A stretch of 64,000 nucleotides of DNA from an uncultured Ignavibacteriota bacterium (lineage in GTDB: Bacteria; Bacteroidota; Ignavibacteria; UBA10030; UBA8401): assembly GCA_903861125.1 (NCBI GenBank), contig CAIOTF010000017.1, positions 1 to 64,000 on the forward strand. Direction: 5' to 3'. This document shows positions 47,617 to 56,821 of this stretch, in pieces; position 1 is the first letter of the stretch, and the number at the start of each line of letters is the position of its first letter. A program made the translations under genes and the position numbers. The notes below the pieces were generated by a model. The model did no database searches. It was not told the DNA's origin and saw only the letters and a list, made by a program, of their open reading frames with translations.

Positions 47617-48855
47617 TTATTTTTTACGTTTGAGAGCTTTTTTTACCTTCGCGAACTTTTCTTTGTTTACACGGCTATATGTTTTTAACGGCAGACCGTA
47701 GATCTTGATGAATCCTTCAGCAGCTGAATGATCGAACTTGTCCTCAATAGTATAGGTTGCAAGTTTCATATCATACAACGAGAAGGGTGATGTCCGTCCG
47801 GCAATTTCGATATTCCCTTTGTAGAGTTTCAGTTTAACGATACCGGTTACATTTTTCTGGGTTTCGTTGATGAAACCATCCAGCGCTTTTTTAAGTGGCG
47901 AGAACCAGAGTCCGTTGTAGATGATGTTGGCGTAGTCGTTTGCTAATTTAATTTTGTAATGCGTCACTTCTTTGTCCAACGTCAGTCGTTCCAATTCGCG
48001 GTGTGCAAAATGGAGAGTGACGGCAGCGGGTGCTTCGTAGATTTCGCGTGATTTGATGCCGACCAAACGGTTCTCAACAAGATCAAGACGGCCGACGCCA
48101 TTGGCACCGGCGATCTCATTCAATTTGTGGATCAGCGACACGCCATCCATTTTCTTTCCGTTCATGGCGATTGGTACACCGGCTTTGAATTCAAGCGTTA
48201 CATATGTTGGTTTATCCGGCGCATTTTCCGGTGACACGGTGCGCTGATACGCATCCTGCGGAGCGACTTCCATCGGATCTTCAAGAATTCCGCATTCGAT
48301 ACTTGTTCCCCAGATGTTTTCATCGATCGAATAGGGACTATCCTTTGTCGCACTAACCGGGATATCATGTTTTTGGCAGTAATCGACCTCTTCTTCGCGT
48401 GATTTGAATTCCCACTCGCGAAGCGGTGCAATTACCTTCATATCCGGTGCGAGGGACATAACGGCAACCTCAAAACGGACCTGGTCATTTCCTTTTCCGG
48501 TGCAGCCGTGAGCCACAGCCGTGCAGTGTTCCCGTTTTGCTACATCAACGAGCGCTTTTGCCAGCAGCGGTCGGCCGAGTGATGTTGCCATCGGATAGGT
48601 ATGCTCATAAAGTGCGCCTGCTTTGAGTGCGGGGAAGATATAGTCATAGACAAATTCTTTTTCAAGATTCTGCATGAATACTTTTTTTGCTCCGGATTTA
48701 TACGCTTTTTCCGGTACGCCGATCAGTTCTTTTTTCTGTCCTAAATTTCCTGTGACGGTGATGACATCGGCATTATATTTTTCCTGAAGCCACTTCACGA
48801 TGACCGAAGTATCAAGACCGCCGGAATATGCGACAGCAATTTTTTCTTTTTTCAT
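47617..48855 (-). CDS. argG: Argininosuccinate synthase
   Basis: The 412-residue enzyme joins citrulline and aspartate with ATP. Motifs are [10 protein letters not shown] (pyrophosphate-binding loop, residues 9-18), [14 protein letters not shown], and [11 protein letters not shown]. The lysine-rich C-terminus ([10 protein letters not shown]) extends a little beyond the usual end. It is the last gene of the arg operon, 64 bases after argR, with an ARG box overlapping the argR stop that may control it separately. argH is not in the window. Confidence 0.97.
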   Translation of the reverse strand: MKKEKIAVAYSGGLDTSVIVKWLQEKYNADVITVTGNLGQKKELIGVPEKAYKSGAKKVFMQNLEKEFVYDYIFPALKAGALYEHTYPMATSLGRPLLAKALVDVAKREHCTAVAHGCTGKGNDQVRFEVAVMSLAPDMKVIAPLREWEFKSREEEVDYCQKHDIPVSATKDSPYSIDENIWGTSIECGILEDPMEVAPQDAYQRTVSPENAPDKPTYVTLEFKAGVPIAMNGKKMDGVSLIHKLNEIAGANGVGRLDLVENRLVGIKSREIYEAPAAVTLHFAHRELERLTLDKEVTHYKIKLANDYANIIYNGLWFSPLKKALDGFINETQKNVTGIVKLKLYKGNIEIAGRTSPFSLYDMKLATYTIEDKFDHSAAEGFIKIYGLPLKTYSRVNKEKFAKVKKALKRKK

Positions 48856-48912
48856 TTTTTTCTTCTTTCTTATTGTTTGAGTTGTACGTAACCGTGGTTG
48901 TACGGATGACGG

Positions 48913-48926
48913 TATATAATTATTCG
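48913..48926 (-). promoter_or_regulatory. ARG-box-like site at the end of argR, upstream of argG
   Basis: On the minus strand, CGAATAATTATATA matches the palindromic ARG box core TGAATAATTATTCA at 11 of 14 positions. It covers the argR stop codon and lies about 58 bases before the argG ATG. It may be an internal operator for argG. No clear promoter is evident beside it. Confidence 0.45.
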
Positions 48927-49363
48927 AACAGCAGTTCTTTTATTTGTTTTATTAATGCCGGTATTTTTTTTACGGAAGCCGGTGTGACCAATACTGTATC
49001 ATCTCCCGCCAGCGTTCCCAGGATCAAACGATTGCGCGTGGAGTCGATATACGATGCTACGCCGCCGGCGCGTCCGGGCAGCGTGCGGACCACGATTACC
49101 GATTCATTCGATTCGATACCAACAACCTCATGTGTGACAAGCGGCGTTATGGATGTATCTTCAGTTTGCGTAGAGAGTGAATATTTTGTTTTCCCGCCGG
49201 AATGGATCCGGACAATACCGAGCATCGCAAAATCGCGGGAAAGAGTTGCCTGTGTGACCATCGTACCGCGTTTTTTCAATAGCGCAACAAGTTCTTCCTG
49301 ATTCGCTATGTCGTGGTCCTGAATGATCTCTTTGATGATAAATTGCCGTTGATTTTTGTTCAT
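48920..49363 (-). CDS. argR: Arginine repressor ArgR
   Basis: The 147-residue regulator has an N-terminal winged helix (residues 1-70, [24 protein letters not shown]) and a C-terminal hexamerisation and arginine-binding domain with [11 protein letters not shown], the Asp pair that contacts arginine. With arginine bound it represses biosynthetic genes by binding ARG boxes. It sits inside the operon it most likely controls, overlapping argF by four bases. Confidence 0.95.
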   Translation of the reverse strand: MNKNQRQFIIKEIIQDHDIANQEELVALLKKRGTMVTQATLSRDFAMLGIVRIHSGGKTKYSLSTQTEDTSITPLVTHEVVGIESNESVIVVRTLPGRAGGVASYIDSTRNRLILGTLAGDDTVLVTPASVKKIPALIKQIKELLFE

Positions 49364-50268
49364 GACATTTTTCCGATCAATGTTGCCATGATGGCTTTTT
49401 GAATGTGCAGACGATTCTCTGCCTGATCGTTCACGACGGATTGTTTGCCGTCCAATACATCGTTTGTAATTTCCTCACCGCGATGGGCAGGGAGACAATG
49501 CATTACAATGACATCCTTTTTTGCCTGACGTACCAACGATGCATTCACCTGGTATTCCCAGAAATCAAAAATTCGTTTGGTCTTCTCTTTCTCACGATCC
49601 AAACTTGTCCATGCATCGGTGTATACAACATCCGCTTTGTTCACCGCATTTCTGGGGTCGCGGATGATTTCGACCTTGCTGACATTTGCCTGAACGGCTT
49701 TTTCGAAGAGTGACGAATCCGGTTCATAGCCGAACGGGATTGCAAGCGTTAGATGGATCGGAATAATGGAGGCTAACTCCAGCCATGAATTGACAATGTT
49801 ATTTCCGTCTCCAACATACGCGATCTTTACATGGTCGCGCAACTTGCCGTGCTGGCGGATGGTGTACAGGTCTGCAAGAATCTGGCACGGATGCGAAAGA
49901 TCGGAAAGTGCGTTGATGACGGGAACGGTTGCGTATTGTGCAAGTTCCAACAATAACCGGTGGTCGTACACACGGGCAATGATCGCATCGTTAAAACGCG
50001 ACAGCACATTGGCAACATCTGCGGCTGATTCCCGCGCACCGAGTCCGACGCTTTCATCGGTCAGGAAGATTGTTTGTCCGCCAAGTTGAATCACTCCAAC
50101 CTCAAAAGAGACGCGAGTGCGGAGTGACGGTTTCTGAAAGATCATCGCTACCGTTTTACCGGAGAGCGGTTTGATATCTTTTTGGGTTTTCAGAGAGTCG
50201 GCAAGAGCAAGAAGTTGAAACACTTCCTCTTTTGTTAATTCTGCGATAGATAGAAAATCTTTTTTCAT
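49360..50268 (-). CDS. argF: Ornithine carbamoyltransferase
   Basis: The 302-residue enzyme transfers carbamoyl phosphate to ornithine, giving citrulline. The carbamoyl-phosphate site is SLRTR (48-52); HPCQ (126-129) and HCLPAHRGEE (257-266) are as expected. The ornithine loop, usually DxWxSMG, reads DAWTSLD (218-224), so Met and Gly are replaced. This could reflect altered substrate preference, as in N-acylornithine transcarbamylases of Bacteroidota, but the HCLP segment favours ornithine. It overlaps argR and follows argB by 68 bases. Confidence 0.9.
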   Translation of the reverse strand: MKKDFLSIAELTKEEVFQLLALADSLKTQKDIKPLSGKTVAMIFQKPSLRTRVSFEVGVIQLGGQTIFLTDESVGLGARESAADVANVLSRFNDAIIARVYDHRLLLELAQYATVPVINALSDLSHPCQILADLYTIRQHGKLRDHVKIAYVGDGNNIVNSWLELASIIPIHLTLAIPFGYEPDSSLFEKAVQANVSKVEIIRDPRNAVNKADVVYTDAWTSLDREKEKTKRIFDFWEYQVNASLVRQAKKDVIVMHCLPAHRGEEITNDVLDGKQSVVNDQAENRLHIQKAIMATLIGKMS

Positions 50269-50336
50269 GCTGTTTTAAATATTTCCAAAGTAACGGTACT
50301 TTGCTAAGTCATTTGGTTCTGAAGTGAATCTTCAGT

Positions 50337-51185
50337 TTACAAAACAAGTTCCGTTCCGATTCCTTCATCGGTAAAGATCTCGAGGAGCAGGGAGTGTTTC
50401 TTCCGTCCGTCGATCATATGCACTTTTTTCACTCCTGCGTGAAGCGTGGAGAATGCCGACTTTACTTTTGGTATCATGCCGCCGTTGATGATTCCTTCGC
50501 CGAATAATTCGCGCGCATGCTGCTCCGTCAATGTCGATACAAGTTGTTTGTTGGCGATAACACCTTCAACATCGCTGAGATAGACAAGTTTTTCAGCCTT
50601 TAACGCGGAAGCTACAGCTGCAGCGGCAAGGTCTGCATTTACATTGTATATCGTCCCGTCCGTGCCAACGCCGAATGGAGCGATTACCGGCATCAATCTG
50701 TTCGTTAGGAACATTTGAAGAAAGGGGATGTTTACATCCACAATGTGTCCGACCAGGCCGATATCCTGACCATCTTCAAAATATTTTTCTGCGGTGAGAA
50801 GATTGTTGTCAACGCCGCTGATCCCCACCGATTCACCGTCGTTCTGGTTGATAAGGTTGACGATCTCTTTATTGATCTTTCCTGCAAGAACCATTTGAAC
50901 GACATCAACCATTTTTTTGTCGGTAAATCGGTGTCCGTTCACAAACTGCGTTTCGATCCCGAGTTTATAGGCTGTGTCGGTAATCTCTTTTCCGCCGCCG
51001 TGAACAATTACGATATTGATGCCGATCTTTTTTAGGATCGTAACGTCTTTAGCAAACCGGTGCTTCAGTTCCGTTTCGGTTTGCGCGGCACCGCCGTATT
51101 TCACAACGAATGTTTTCCCCTCATATTTTTGAATGTAGGGAAGGGCTTCGATCAGTATTTCTTCTTTAGATTGTGACATATTCAT
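50337..51185 (-). CDS. argB: Acetylglutamate kinase
   Basis: The 282-residue amino-acid kinase phosphorylates N-acetylglutamate. KYGGAA near residue 25, IVIVHGGGKEI with the nucleotide loop, and GMIPKVKSA near the C-terminus mark the family, including a conserved Lys for phosphate transfer. Length is typical. Feedback inhibition by arginine usually needs an N-terminal helix; the start here (MNMSQSKEEILIEALPYIQKY) has such a helix, so inhibition is plausible. It lies between argJ and argF. Confidence 0.95.
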   Translation of the reverse strand: MNMSQSKEEILIEALPYIQKYEGKTFVVKYGGAAQTETELKHRFAKDVTILKKIGINIVIVHGGGKEITDTAYKLGIETQFVNGHRFTDKKMVDVVQMVLAGKINKEIVNLINQNDGESVGISGVDNNLLTAEKYFEDGQDIGLVGHIVDVNIPFLQMFLTNRLMPVIAPFGVGTDGTIYNVNADLAAAAVASALKAEKLVYLSDVEGVIANKQLVSTLTEQHARELFGEGIINGGMIPKVKSAFSTLHAGVKKVHMIDGRKKHSLLLEIFTDEGIGTELVL

Positions 51186-51236
51186 TAAAATTAAACGCCA
51201 ATAAGATGTACGGTAACGGAGTAATACGGTTCACTT

Positions 51237-52454
51237 TTAACTCCGGTAAGAACCATTAATCCTTACATACTCCGCCGAAAGATCGCAGGTCCAGAATGTT
51301 GCCGAATGCTTGCCGCTGTTCAAGTTGACGGTGACTGTGATCTCTTTTTGCTGAAGGATCTTTTTTGCATTTTCTTCTGAAAAACTGATGTCATAGTTCT
51401 TTCCGAGGATCCTCAGTTCGTCAAAATAAATCTCGGTTGTGTCAGGATTAAAATGAATTCCTGAACGTCCTGCAGCGGCGAGAATTCTTCCCCAATTCGC
51501 ATCTTCGCCGTGTATGGCTGTTTTCACCAGCGGTGAATTGCAGATTGTTCTGCAGGCAAGTTCTGCGTCCTGTTTGGATTTAGCGCCGCACACAGTGATT
51601 TCCACAAACTTTGTTGCCCCTTCGCCGTCTTTTACAATCAATTTTGAAAGGTGGATCAGCATATGTTCCAGCGCGGCATAGAATTTCCTGTAATCGGAAG
51701 TCCCTTCGCGGATCTCGACGTTCTCTGCTTTCCCATTGGCGAGAATAAGGGACATATCATTAGTGCTGGTGTCACCGTCAACGGTGATCCTGTTAAACGA
51801 CATGTTGTTTGCTTCAGCAAATGCTTTTTTCAAGGCACCGTATGAAATTCTTGCATCTGTTGTAATGAAGGCGAGCATGGTGGCCATATTAGGAGCGATC
51901 ATTCCCGAACCTTTCGCCATTCCTCCGATACGTACGGTGGCGCCGCCGATCTCGATTTCAATCGCATATTCTTTGGGGAATGTATCGGTAGTGCAGATAC
52001 CTTCGGCAGCATCGCTGTTGCCGTCATTCCGCAAGTGTTTTGCCGCATCATTAATCCCCGATATCATTTTTTCCATCGGAAGGAATTGTCCGATAACACC
52101 GGTGGATGCCGTTAGGACATTCGATTCTTTGATGCCAAGCGCATCGGCTACAGCAGTAACGGATTGTTTTGCATTCAGCATTCCCCGTTTGCCGGTGCAC
52201 GCGTTTGCATTGCCGCTATTAACGAGAATTGCCTGAGCAGTTCTGGAGCGCTTTAATTGTTTTTGATTAAGGGTGACACAGGCGGCAACGGTTGCACTTT
52301 GCGTGAAAACGCCGGCTGCGAACGCAGGAATTTCGGAGAAGATGATTGCAATATCTTTTTTCGATTTTTTTATTCCTGCGCGGATCCCCGATGCAAAGAA
52401 TCCATTGGGTGCACAGACACCGCCGTCAATATGTTTTATTTTTTTTGTTTTCAT
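51237..52454 (-). CDS. argJ: Bifunctional ornithine acetyltransferase/N-acetylglutamate synthase
   Basis: The 405-residue ArgJ recycles the acetyl group from acetylornithine to glutamate. The self-cleavage site is in GSGMIAPNMATMLAF, with the catalytic Thr after Ala; VNSGNANACTG lies near the start and IHGEDANWGRI in the C-terminal half. Whether it is mono- or bifunctional (using acetyl-CoA) cannot be read, but no argA is present in the operon. It is 40 bases after argC. Confidence 0.95.
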   Translation of the reverse strand: MKTKKIKHIDGGVCAPNGFFASGIRAGIKKSKKDIAIIFSEIPAFAAGVFTQSATVAACVTLNQKQLKRSRTAQAILVNSGNANACTGKRGMLNAKQSVTAVADALGIKESNVLTASTGVIGQFLPMEKMISGINDAAKHLRNDGNSDAAEGICTTDTFPKEYAIEIEIGGATVRIGGMAKGSGMIAPNMATMLAFITTDARISYGALKKAFAEANNMSFNRITVDGDTSTNDMSLILANGKAENVEIREGTSDYRKFYAALEHMLIHLSKLIVKDGEGATKFVEITVCGAKSKQDAELACRTICNSPLVKTAIHGEDANWGRILAAAGRSGIHFNPDTTEIYFDELRILGKNYDISFSEENAKKILQQKEITVTVNLNSGKHSATFWTCDLSAEYVRINGSYRS

Positions 52455-52494
52455 CTGTTATTACATTCTCTTCATTTGTTACGCGAAATCAATA

Positions 52495-53514
52495 CTACAA
52501 GAGACCTGCGGTTTCACCAAATCCAAATCTAAGATTCATATTTTGAACCGCCTGTCCGGCAGCACCCTTTACAAGGTTATCGATGACGGAGTGAAGAATG
52601 ATTTGATTGTTTCTTTCATAAATTTTCCAGCCGATGTCGCAAAAATTGGTATGCTGAACATGTTTAATTTCGGGCGCGGCACTGCCGATCATGCGTACAA
52701 ACGGCGCTCCGGAATAATATTTTTCAAAAGCTGATTCGATCTGATCCTTTGAAACCGACCCTCTCGGGGTGACAAAAATTGAAGAATAAATCCCGCGCGT
52801 AATCGGTATCAAATGTGGAACAAAAGTGACCGTGGATTGCATTCCTCCCAAATCGTGCAACAGCGTTTCAATTTCCGGAGTGTGCTGGTGAATGCCGGTT
52901 TTGTAAGCCTTTACTGTTTCATTTGCTTCTGAAAATGAAAGGTCAATGGACACGCTTCGTCCTGCACCGGAAACGCCGGATAATGAACTGATGGTGATTC
53001 CTTTTGTTTCTATCAGTTCCTCTTTTACAAGAGGCAGCAGAGGAAGAAGCACGCTTGTGACATAGCATCCGGGATTTGCGATCAATTGAGCAGAACGGAT
53101 ATTAGCGCTATTCCACTCCGGCAGTCCATAGACAGCATCGGAAAGGTAGCGCGATGCTGTATGATCGTGTTTATAATATTTTGTGTAGAGCAGGGGATCA
53201 TGCAACCGGAAATCTCCGCCAAGGTCGATCACATTCTTACCCACATCGATCAATGACGGAACGACTTTCATCGCTTCTCCGGAAGGGAGGGCAATGAAGA
53301 TAAGATCGTCATTGATAACTTTCTCGATTGAGTATTCTTCAAATACAAGACCTGTGAGTGAACGGAAATGCGGATAGAGTTCGTCCGCCCGTTTTCCCGC
53401 CGACGAATTTGCGAACACGCGGGTCACCGCAACGTCAGGGTGACGAAGAAGGATCTTTAATAATTCTGCGCCTGAATAACCCGAAGCGCCGATAATGGAA
53501 ATGTTCTTTTTCAT
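52495..53514 (-). CDS. argC: N-acetyl-gamma-glutamyl-phosphate reductase
   Basis: The 339-residue reductase has the NADP-binding start IIGASGYSGAELLKIL and catalytic Cys150 in ANPGCYVTS. It is the first gene of the arg operon. The ATG at 53514 is only about three bases downstream of the predicted transcription start, so the message is nearly leaderless. argD and argH are missing from the cluster and must lie elsewhere. Confidence 0.96.
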   Translation of the reverse strand: MKKNISIIGASGYSGAELLKILLRHPDVAVTRVFANSSAGKRADELYPHFRSLTGLVFEEYSIEKVINDDLIFIALPSGEAMKVVPSLIDVGKNVIDLGGDFRLHDPLLYTKYYKHDHTASRYLSDAVYGLPEWNSANIRSAQLIANPGCYVTSVLLPLLPLVKEELIETKGITISSLSGVSGAGRSVSIDLSFSEANETVKAYKTGIHQHTPEIETLLHDLGGMQSTVTFVPHLIPITRGIYSSIFVTPRGSVSKDQIESAFEKYYSGAPFVRMIGSAAPEIKHVQHTNFCDIGWKIYERNNQIILHSVIDNLVKGAAGQAVQNMNLRFGFGETAGLL

Positions 53515-53517
53515 TGG

Positions 53518-53552
53518 TGCATAATTATACTGAAAAATGGATAATTATGCAA
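53518..53552 (-). promoter_or_regulatory. argC promoter overlapped by two ARG boxes
   Basis: On the minus strand TTGCAT (53552-53547) is followed after 17 bases by TATAAT (53529-53524). The start would be near 53517, three bases before the ATG. Two ARG-box-like palindromes cover it, given on the plus strand: TGCATAATTATACT (53518-53531) and TGGATAATTATGCA (53538-53551), 11 and 12 of 14 matches to TGAATAATTATTCA, with centres 20 bases apart. One covers the -10 and the other the -35 element, so ArgR should block polymerase directly. Confidence 0.75.
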
Positions 53553-53609
53553 TAGTGTGCATGAAAAATTCTGTGCCTGGAATGACCAGGTGGTACAATG
53601 CCGGCTTTT

Positions 53610-53638
53610 TTGGAACCCCTGCAATTTTTCCGTATCTT
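53610..53638 (+). promoter_or_regulatory. Candidate promoter of ychF
   Basis: TTGGAA (53610-53615), 17 bases, TATCTT (53633-53638); transcription would start near 53645. A small perfect hairpin, GCCAAAG (53653-53659) with CTTTGGC (53663-53669), would lie in the short leader. The -10 context (CCGTATCTTA) recurs at the glgA promoter. Confidence 0.5.
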
Positions 53639-53698
53639 AATCAATAGTTTACGCCAAAGCATCTTTGGCATTCGATCATTGTTAAATGGTATTTGAAC

Positions 53699-54793
53699 AT
53701 GGGTTTTAATTGCGGTATTGTCGGACTTCCAAATGTCGGTAAATCAACTCTTTTTAATGCGATCACAGCCGCTGGAGCGGAAGCCGCTAACTATCCTTTC
53801 TGCACGATCGAACCGAACGTAGGCGTTGTTCTTGTTGCCGATGAAAGGATCGATAAGCTTGTAAGCGTGTACGGTTCAAAAAAAATTGTTCCGTCATCGA
53901 TCGAATTTGTTGATATTGCCGGATTGGTAAAAGGAGCGAGCAAAGGCGAAGGACTCGGGAATCAATTTCTTTCGCATATTCGTGATGTTGATGCCATTGC
54001 ACACGTGGTGCGGTGTTTCGACGATCCGAATGTGATCCACGTAGACGGAAGCGTCAATCCGAAACGGGATATTGAAGTGATCGAAACGGAACTGATCCTG
54101 AAAGATCTTGATACGATCGACAAGAAATCGAGAGATGCAGAGCATCGGGCGAAGAACGATAAGAAAGCGCGTCCCGAAGCGGATTTTTACATCAAGGTGA
54201 AAGACCATCTCGCCACCGGACGTCTTGCCCGTTATGTTGTTGTGCACAATGAGGAGGAAAAATTATTCCTGCGCGATATGCATCTGCTGACGAATAAACC
54301 GGTGATGTATGTGTGCAATGTTCACGAAAAAGAAATTTCTGTCGGCAATGCATATGTTGAAGAAGTTCGGGAGATTGCTGCAAAAGAAGGTGCTAAGGTT
54401 GTTATCGTGAGTGCGGCCGTTGAGGCCGAAGTTGCCGAACTTCCCGCAGAAGAGCGTTCAGGTTTCCTTGAAGGTTTAGGTCTAAAAGAATCAGGTCTTC
54501 AGCAAGTAGTGCGAGAAGGGATGGAATTGCTGGGTTTGATCACCTTCTTTACGGCTGGACCGAAAGAAGTTCATGCATGGACGCTTCGCAAAGGGGCGAT
54601 GGCGCCGGAAGCAGCAGGAGTGATCCACACAGATTTCGAAAAAGGTTTTATCCGTGCGGAAATTATGAAATGCGATGATCTGTTCCGCCTGAAGACAGAA
54701 GCGGCCGTGAAAGAAAACGGATTACTGCATGTAGAAGGGCGCGACTATGTGATGGAAGACGGGGATATTTGTCATTTTCGGTTTAACGTTTAA
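53699..54793 (+). CDS. ychF: Ribosome-binding ATPase YchF (OLA1 family)
   Basis: The 364-residue protein starts at the ATG at 53699 (an in-frame TTG precedes it at 53693). It has the P-loop [13 protein letters not shown] near residue 10, the switch [20 protein letters not shown] and a C-terminal TGS-type domain with the ending [12 protein letters not shown]. YchF binds ATP rather than GTP because the G4 motif is altered, here NVHEKE after VMYVC. It associates with ribosomes and is linked to stress responses. Length is exactly that of the family. Confidence 0.97.
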   Translation: MGFNCGIVGLPNVGKSTLFNAITAAGAEAANYPFCTIEPNVGVVLVADERIDKLVSVYGSKKIVPSSIEFVDIAGLVKGASKGEGLGNQFLSHIRDVDAIAHVVRCFDDPNVIHVDGSVNPKRDIEVIETELILKDLDTIDKKSRDAEHRAKNDKKARPEADFYIKVKDHLATGRLARYVVVHNEEEKLFLRDMHLLTNKPVMYVCNVHEKEISVGNAYVEEVREIAAKEGAKVVIVSAAVEAEVAELPAEERSGFLEGLGLKESGLQQVVREGMELLGLITFFTAGPKEVHAWTLRKGAMAPEAAGVIHTDFEKGFIRAEIMKCDDLFRLKTEAAVKENGLLHVEGRDYVMEDGDICHFRFNV

Positions 54794-54822
54794 TTGCAGC
54801 CGTCAAGGCTGCCAAGGCTATC

Positions 54823-55404
54823 ATGAAATACTGCCCGGAATGCAAAACAGAATATACTAATGATGCGATCTTTTGTTCCGATTGCGATATCCTCCTTGTT
54901 GAAACACTGCCCGTTCCTTTGCCAATGAACCAATGCGATAAATGCAGCGGTGAGGTCGATCTTGATTCCGATTTCTGTCCGCAATGCGGAACATTATATG
55001 CAGAAGATCAATATTCATGCACCAATCATCCTACAGGAGTAGCAGCCGGGGTTTGTGTTGTCTGTCAGAAATTATTCTGCGCTGAATGTCTTACCGAAAA
55101 GAAAAATCGGTTCTATTGCAGTGATCACGCAAATATTGAAACACTGGAAGGGTGGACGGTAATATTCACCTCGTCGGATTATTATGAGGCCGAGATTGTC
55201 CGAGGAAAGTTGGACAGTGCCGGGATTACGACACATTCTACGAATACCACGAACATAGGCGTGCTTGCCGACGGATTTATGGACAACGCCCTTGGACGTA
55301 CGATCTTCAAATATCCGATCAAGGTTTTTGTCCCTGCCGATCAGCATCTTGCAGCATTAGAAATTCTATCCGAAAATCCTGCCGTTAATGATACAGAAGA
55401 TTAA
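54823..55404 (+). CDS. Zinc-ribbon / B-box-like / DUF2007 protein
   Basis: The 193-residue protein starts MKYCPECK. Two zinc ribbons are seen: Cys4, 7, 18, 21 and Cys38, 41, 52, 55. A B-box-like Cys/His cluster follows (Cys66, His69, Cys78, 81, 86, 89, 99, His102). Residues 111-184 form a DUF2007-type domain (TSSDYYEAEIVRGKLDSAGI, then FVPADQHLAALEIL). No signal peptide is present. Such arrangements point to protein-binding or regulatory roles, but the function is unknown. It overlaps the phosphohexomutase gene by 17 bases, so co-translation is likely. Confidence 0.8.
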   Translation: MKYCPECKTEYTNDAIFCSDCDILLVETLPVPLPMNQCDKCSGEVDLDSDFCPQCGTLYAEDQYSCTNHPTGVAAGVCVVCQKLFCAECLTEKKNRFYCSDHANIETLEGWTVIFTSSDYYEAEIVRGKLDSAGITTHSTNTTNIGVLADGFMDNALGRTIFKYPIKVFVPADQHLAALEILSENPAVNDTED

Positions 55405-56821
55405 ATTTGGAAACGATGGCTGGCGAGCGTTGGTCGGCGACTATTTCAACGAAACGAATCTTTTCCGCGTTGCCGAAGCATTTGTCCGTTATCTCCGTTC
55501 AGAAAACCTTGCATCAAAACCGGTTGCAGTCGGTTTTGACGGGCGTATCAATTCCAAACAATATGCCGAACTTTTTGCAGGAGTACTATCTGCAAACGAT
55601 GTGACTGTGTTTCTCTCAGACCGAATAATACCAACGCCGGTTCTTTCCTTTGCAGTGAAGCATCGTAATTGCGGCGCCGGGATCATGATTACGGCAAGCC
55701 ATAATCCGTCAACCTATAACGGTGTGAAATTCAAAGCGGGTTACGGCGGCCCCTTCGTTGTTGAAGAAACGCGCAAAGTTGCAGGATTCGTCCGCGACGA
55801 GGCAGAAAAAAAACGAAGTGCGGATAATATTATCTCAGCCGATTTCCTTCCGGAATACCTTGCACATCTGAACACAATCATCGACTTCACATCAATGCGG
55901 TTATATGCGGAAGATCCGAAGAACAATCCAAGTGTTATGATTGATTCGATGGGTGGGGCAGGACAATCGATTATTGAAGACATACTGAATAGCGTCGGGT
56001 GGCGCGCACAGACTATCTTCGGAACGGCAGAATCGAATTTTTACGACCGGCATCCCGAACCGATAGAAAAAAATCTTGAGCCGTTGTTCTATAATGTGAG
56101 CGTTACCGATGCGATCATCGGGATTGCGACAGACGGTGATGCAGACCGGTGCGCCGTCTGTTTTGAAGATGGCAAATGGATTTCTGTTCAGCAAACGATT
56201 CTGCTTCTGCTGTGGCATCTGCATCAGTATAAAAATTTGAGCGGCGCAGTGATTAAATCTGTACCGGTGACGGATAAGGTTCGTGTTCTTGCGGAGCGAT
56301 GGAAGCTGCCGTATTATGATGTGAATGTCAGTTTCCAAAATATTACTGACATTATGATGAAGACTGATTACCTGATCGGCGTGGAAGAGAGTGCAGGTTT
56401 CGGCATAAAGGGTCATCTGCCTGAACGGGATGGGATACTTTCCGGATTATTATTTTGCGAACTGCTTGCGAAAAGCGGCAAATCTCTCTATGAACTTTGG
56501 GAAGAGATAAAAGCTATCGTCGGTGAATTGCATTATCAGAGACTGGATATTCCTGCCGGTACGATGGACAGAGGCGAGATCATGTCACACTGCGAACATT
56601 TCAAACCGTCAAAGAACCTTGAGGAATTCTTTATCGAAAAAGTCCGCAAGTTGTATGACAAAGAGGCATTGCACGGTATTAAGTACCTTTTCGGCGATTC
56701 CCGCTGGCTTCTTATTCGCGCTTCGCAGACCGAGCCGATGATACGGATCTATGCTGAAGGAAGAAGTGACGATGAATTGAAAAGACTCCTGCAGGAGGGA
56801 AGAGACCTTGTAGGTATCTAG
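55388..56821 (+). CDS. Phosphoglucomutase/phosphomannomutase family protein
   Basis: The 477-residue alpha-D-phosphohexomutase has the phosphoserine loop ITASHNPSTY (Ser104), the metal loop TDGDADRC near residue 240, the sugar loop GVEESAGFGIKGHL and the phosphate-binding segment SQTEPMIRIYAEG at the C-terminus. It shifts phosphate between C1 and C6 of a hexose; glucose versus mannose is not decidable from the motifs. It could feed glycogen synthesis with glgA. The stop codon is shared on both strands (CTAG) with the convergent gene. Confidence 0.92.
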   Translation: MIQKIKFGNDGWRALVGDYFNETNLFRVAEAFVRYLRSENLASKPVAVGFDGRINSKQYAELFAGVLSANDVTVFLSDRIIPTPVLSFAVKHRNCGAGIMITASHNPSTYNGVKFKAGYGGPFVVEETRKVAGFVRDEAEKKRSADNIISADFLPEYLAHLNTIIDFTSMRLYAEDPKNNPSVMIDSMGGAGQSIIEDILNSVGWRAQTIFGTAESNFYDRHPEPIEKNLEPLFYNVSVTDAIIGIATDGDADRCAVCFEDGKWISVQQTILLLLWHLHQYKNLSGAVIKSVPVTDKVRVLAERWKLPYYDVNVSFQNITDIMMKTDYLIGVEESAGFGIKGHLPERDGILSGLLFCELLAKSGKSLYELWEEIKAIVGELHYQRLDIPAGTMDRGEIMSHCEHFKPSKNLEEFFIEKVRKLYDKEALHGIKYLFGDSRWLLIRASQTEPMIRIYAEGRSDDELKRLLQEGRDLVGI

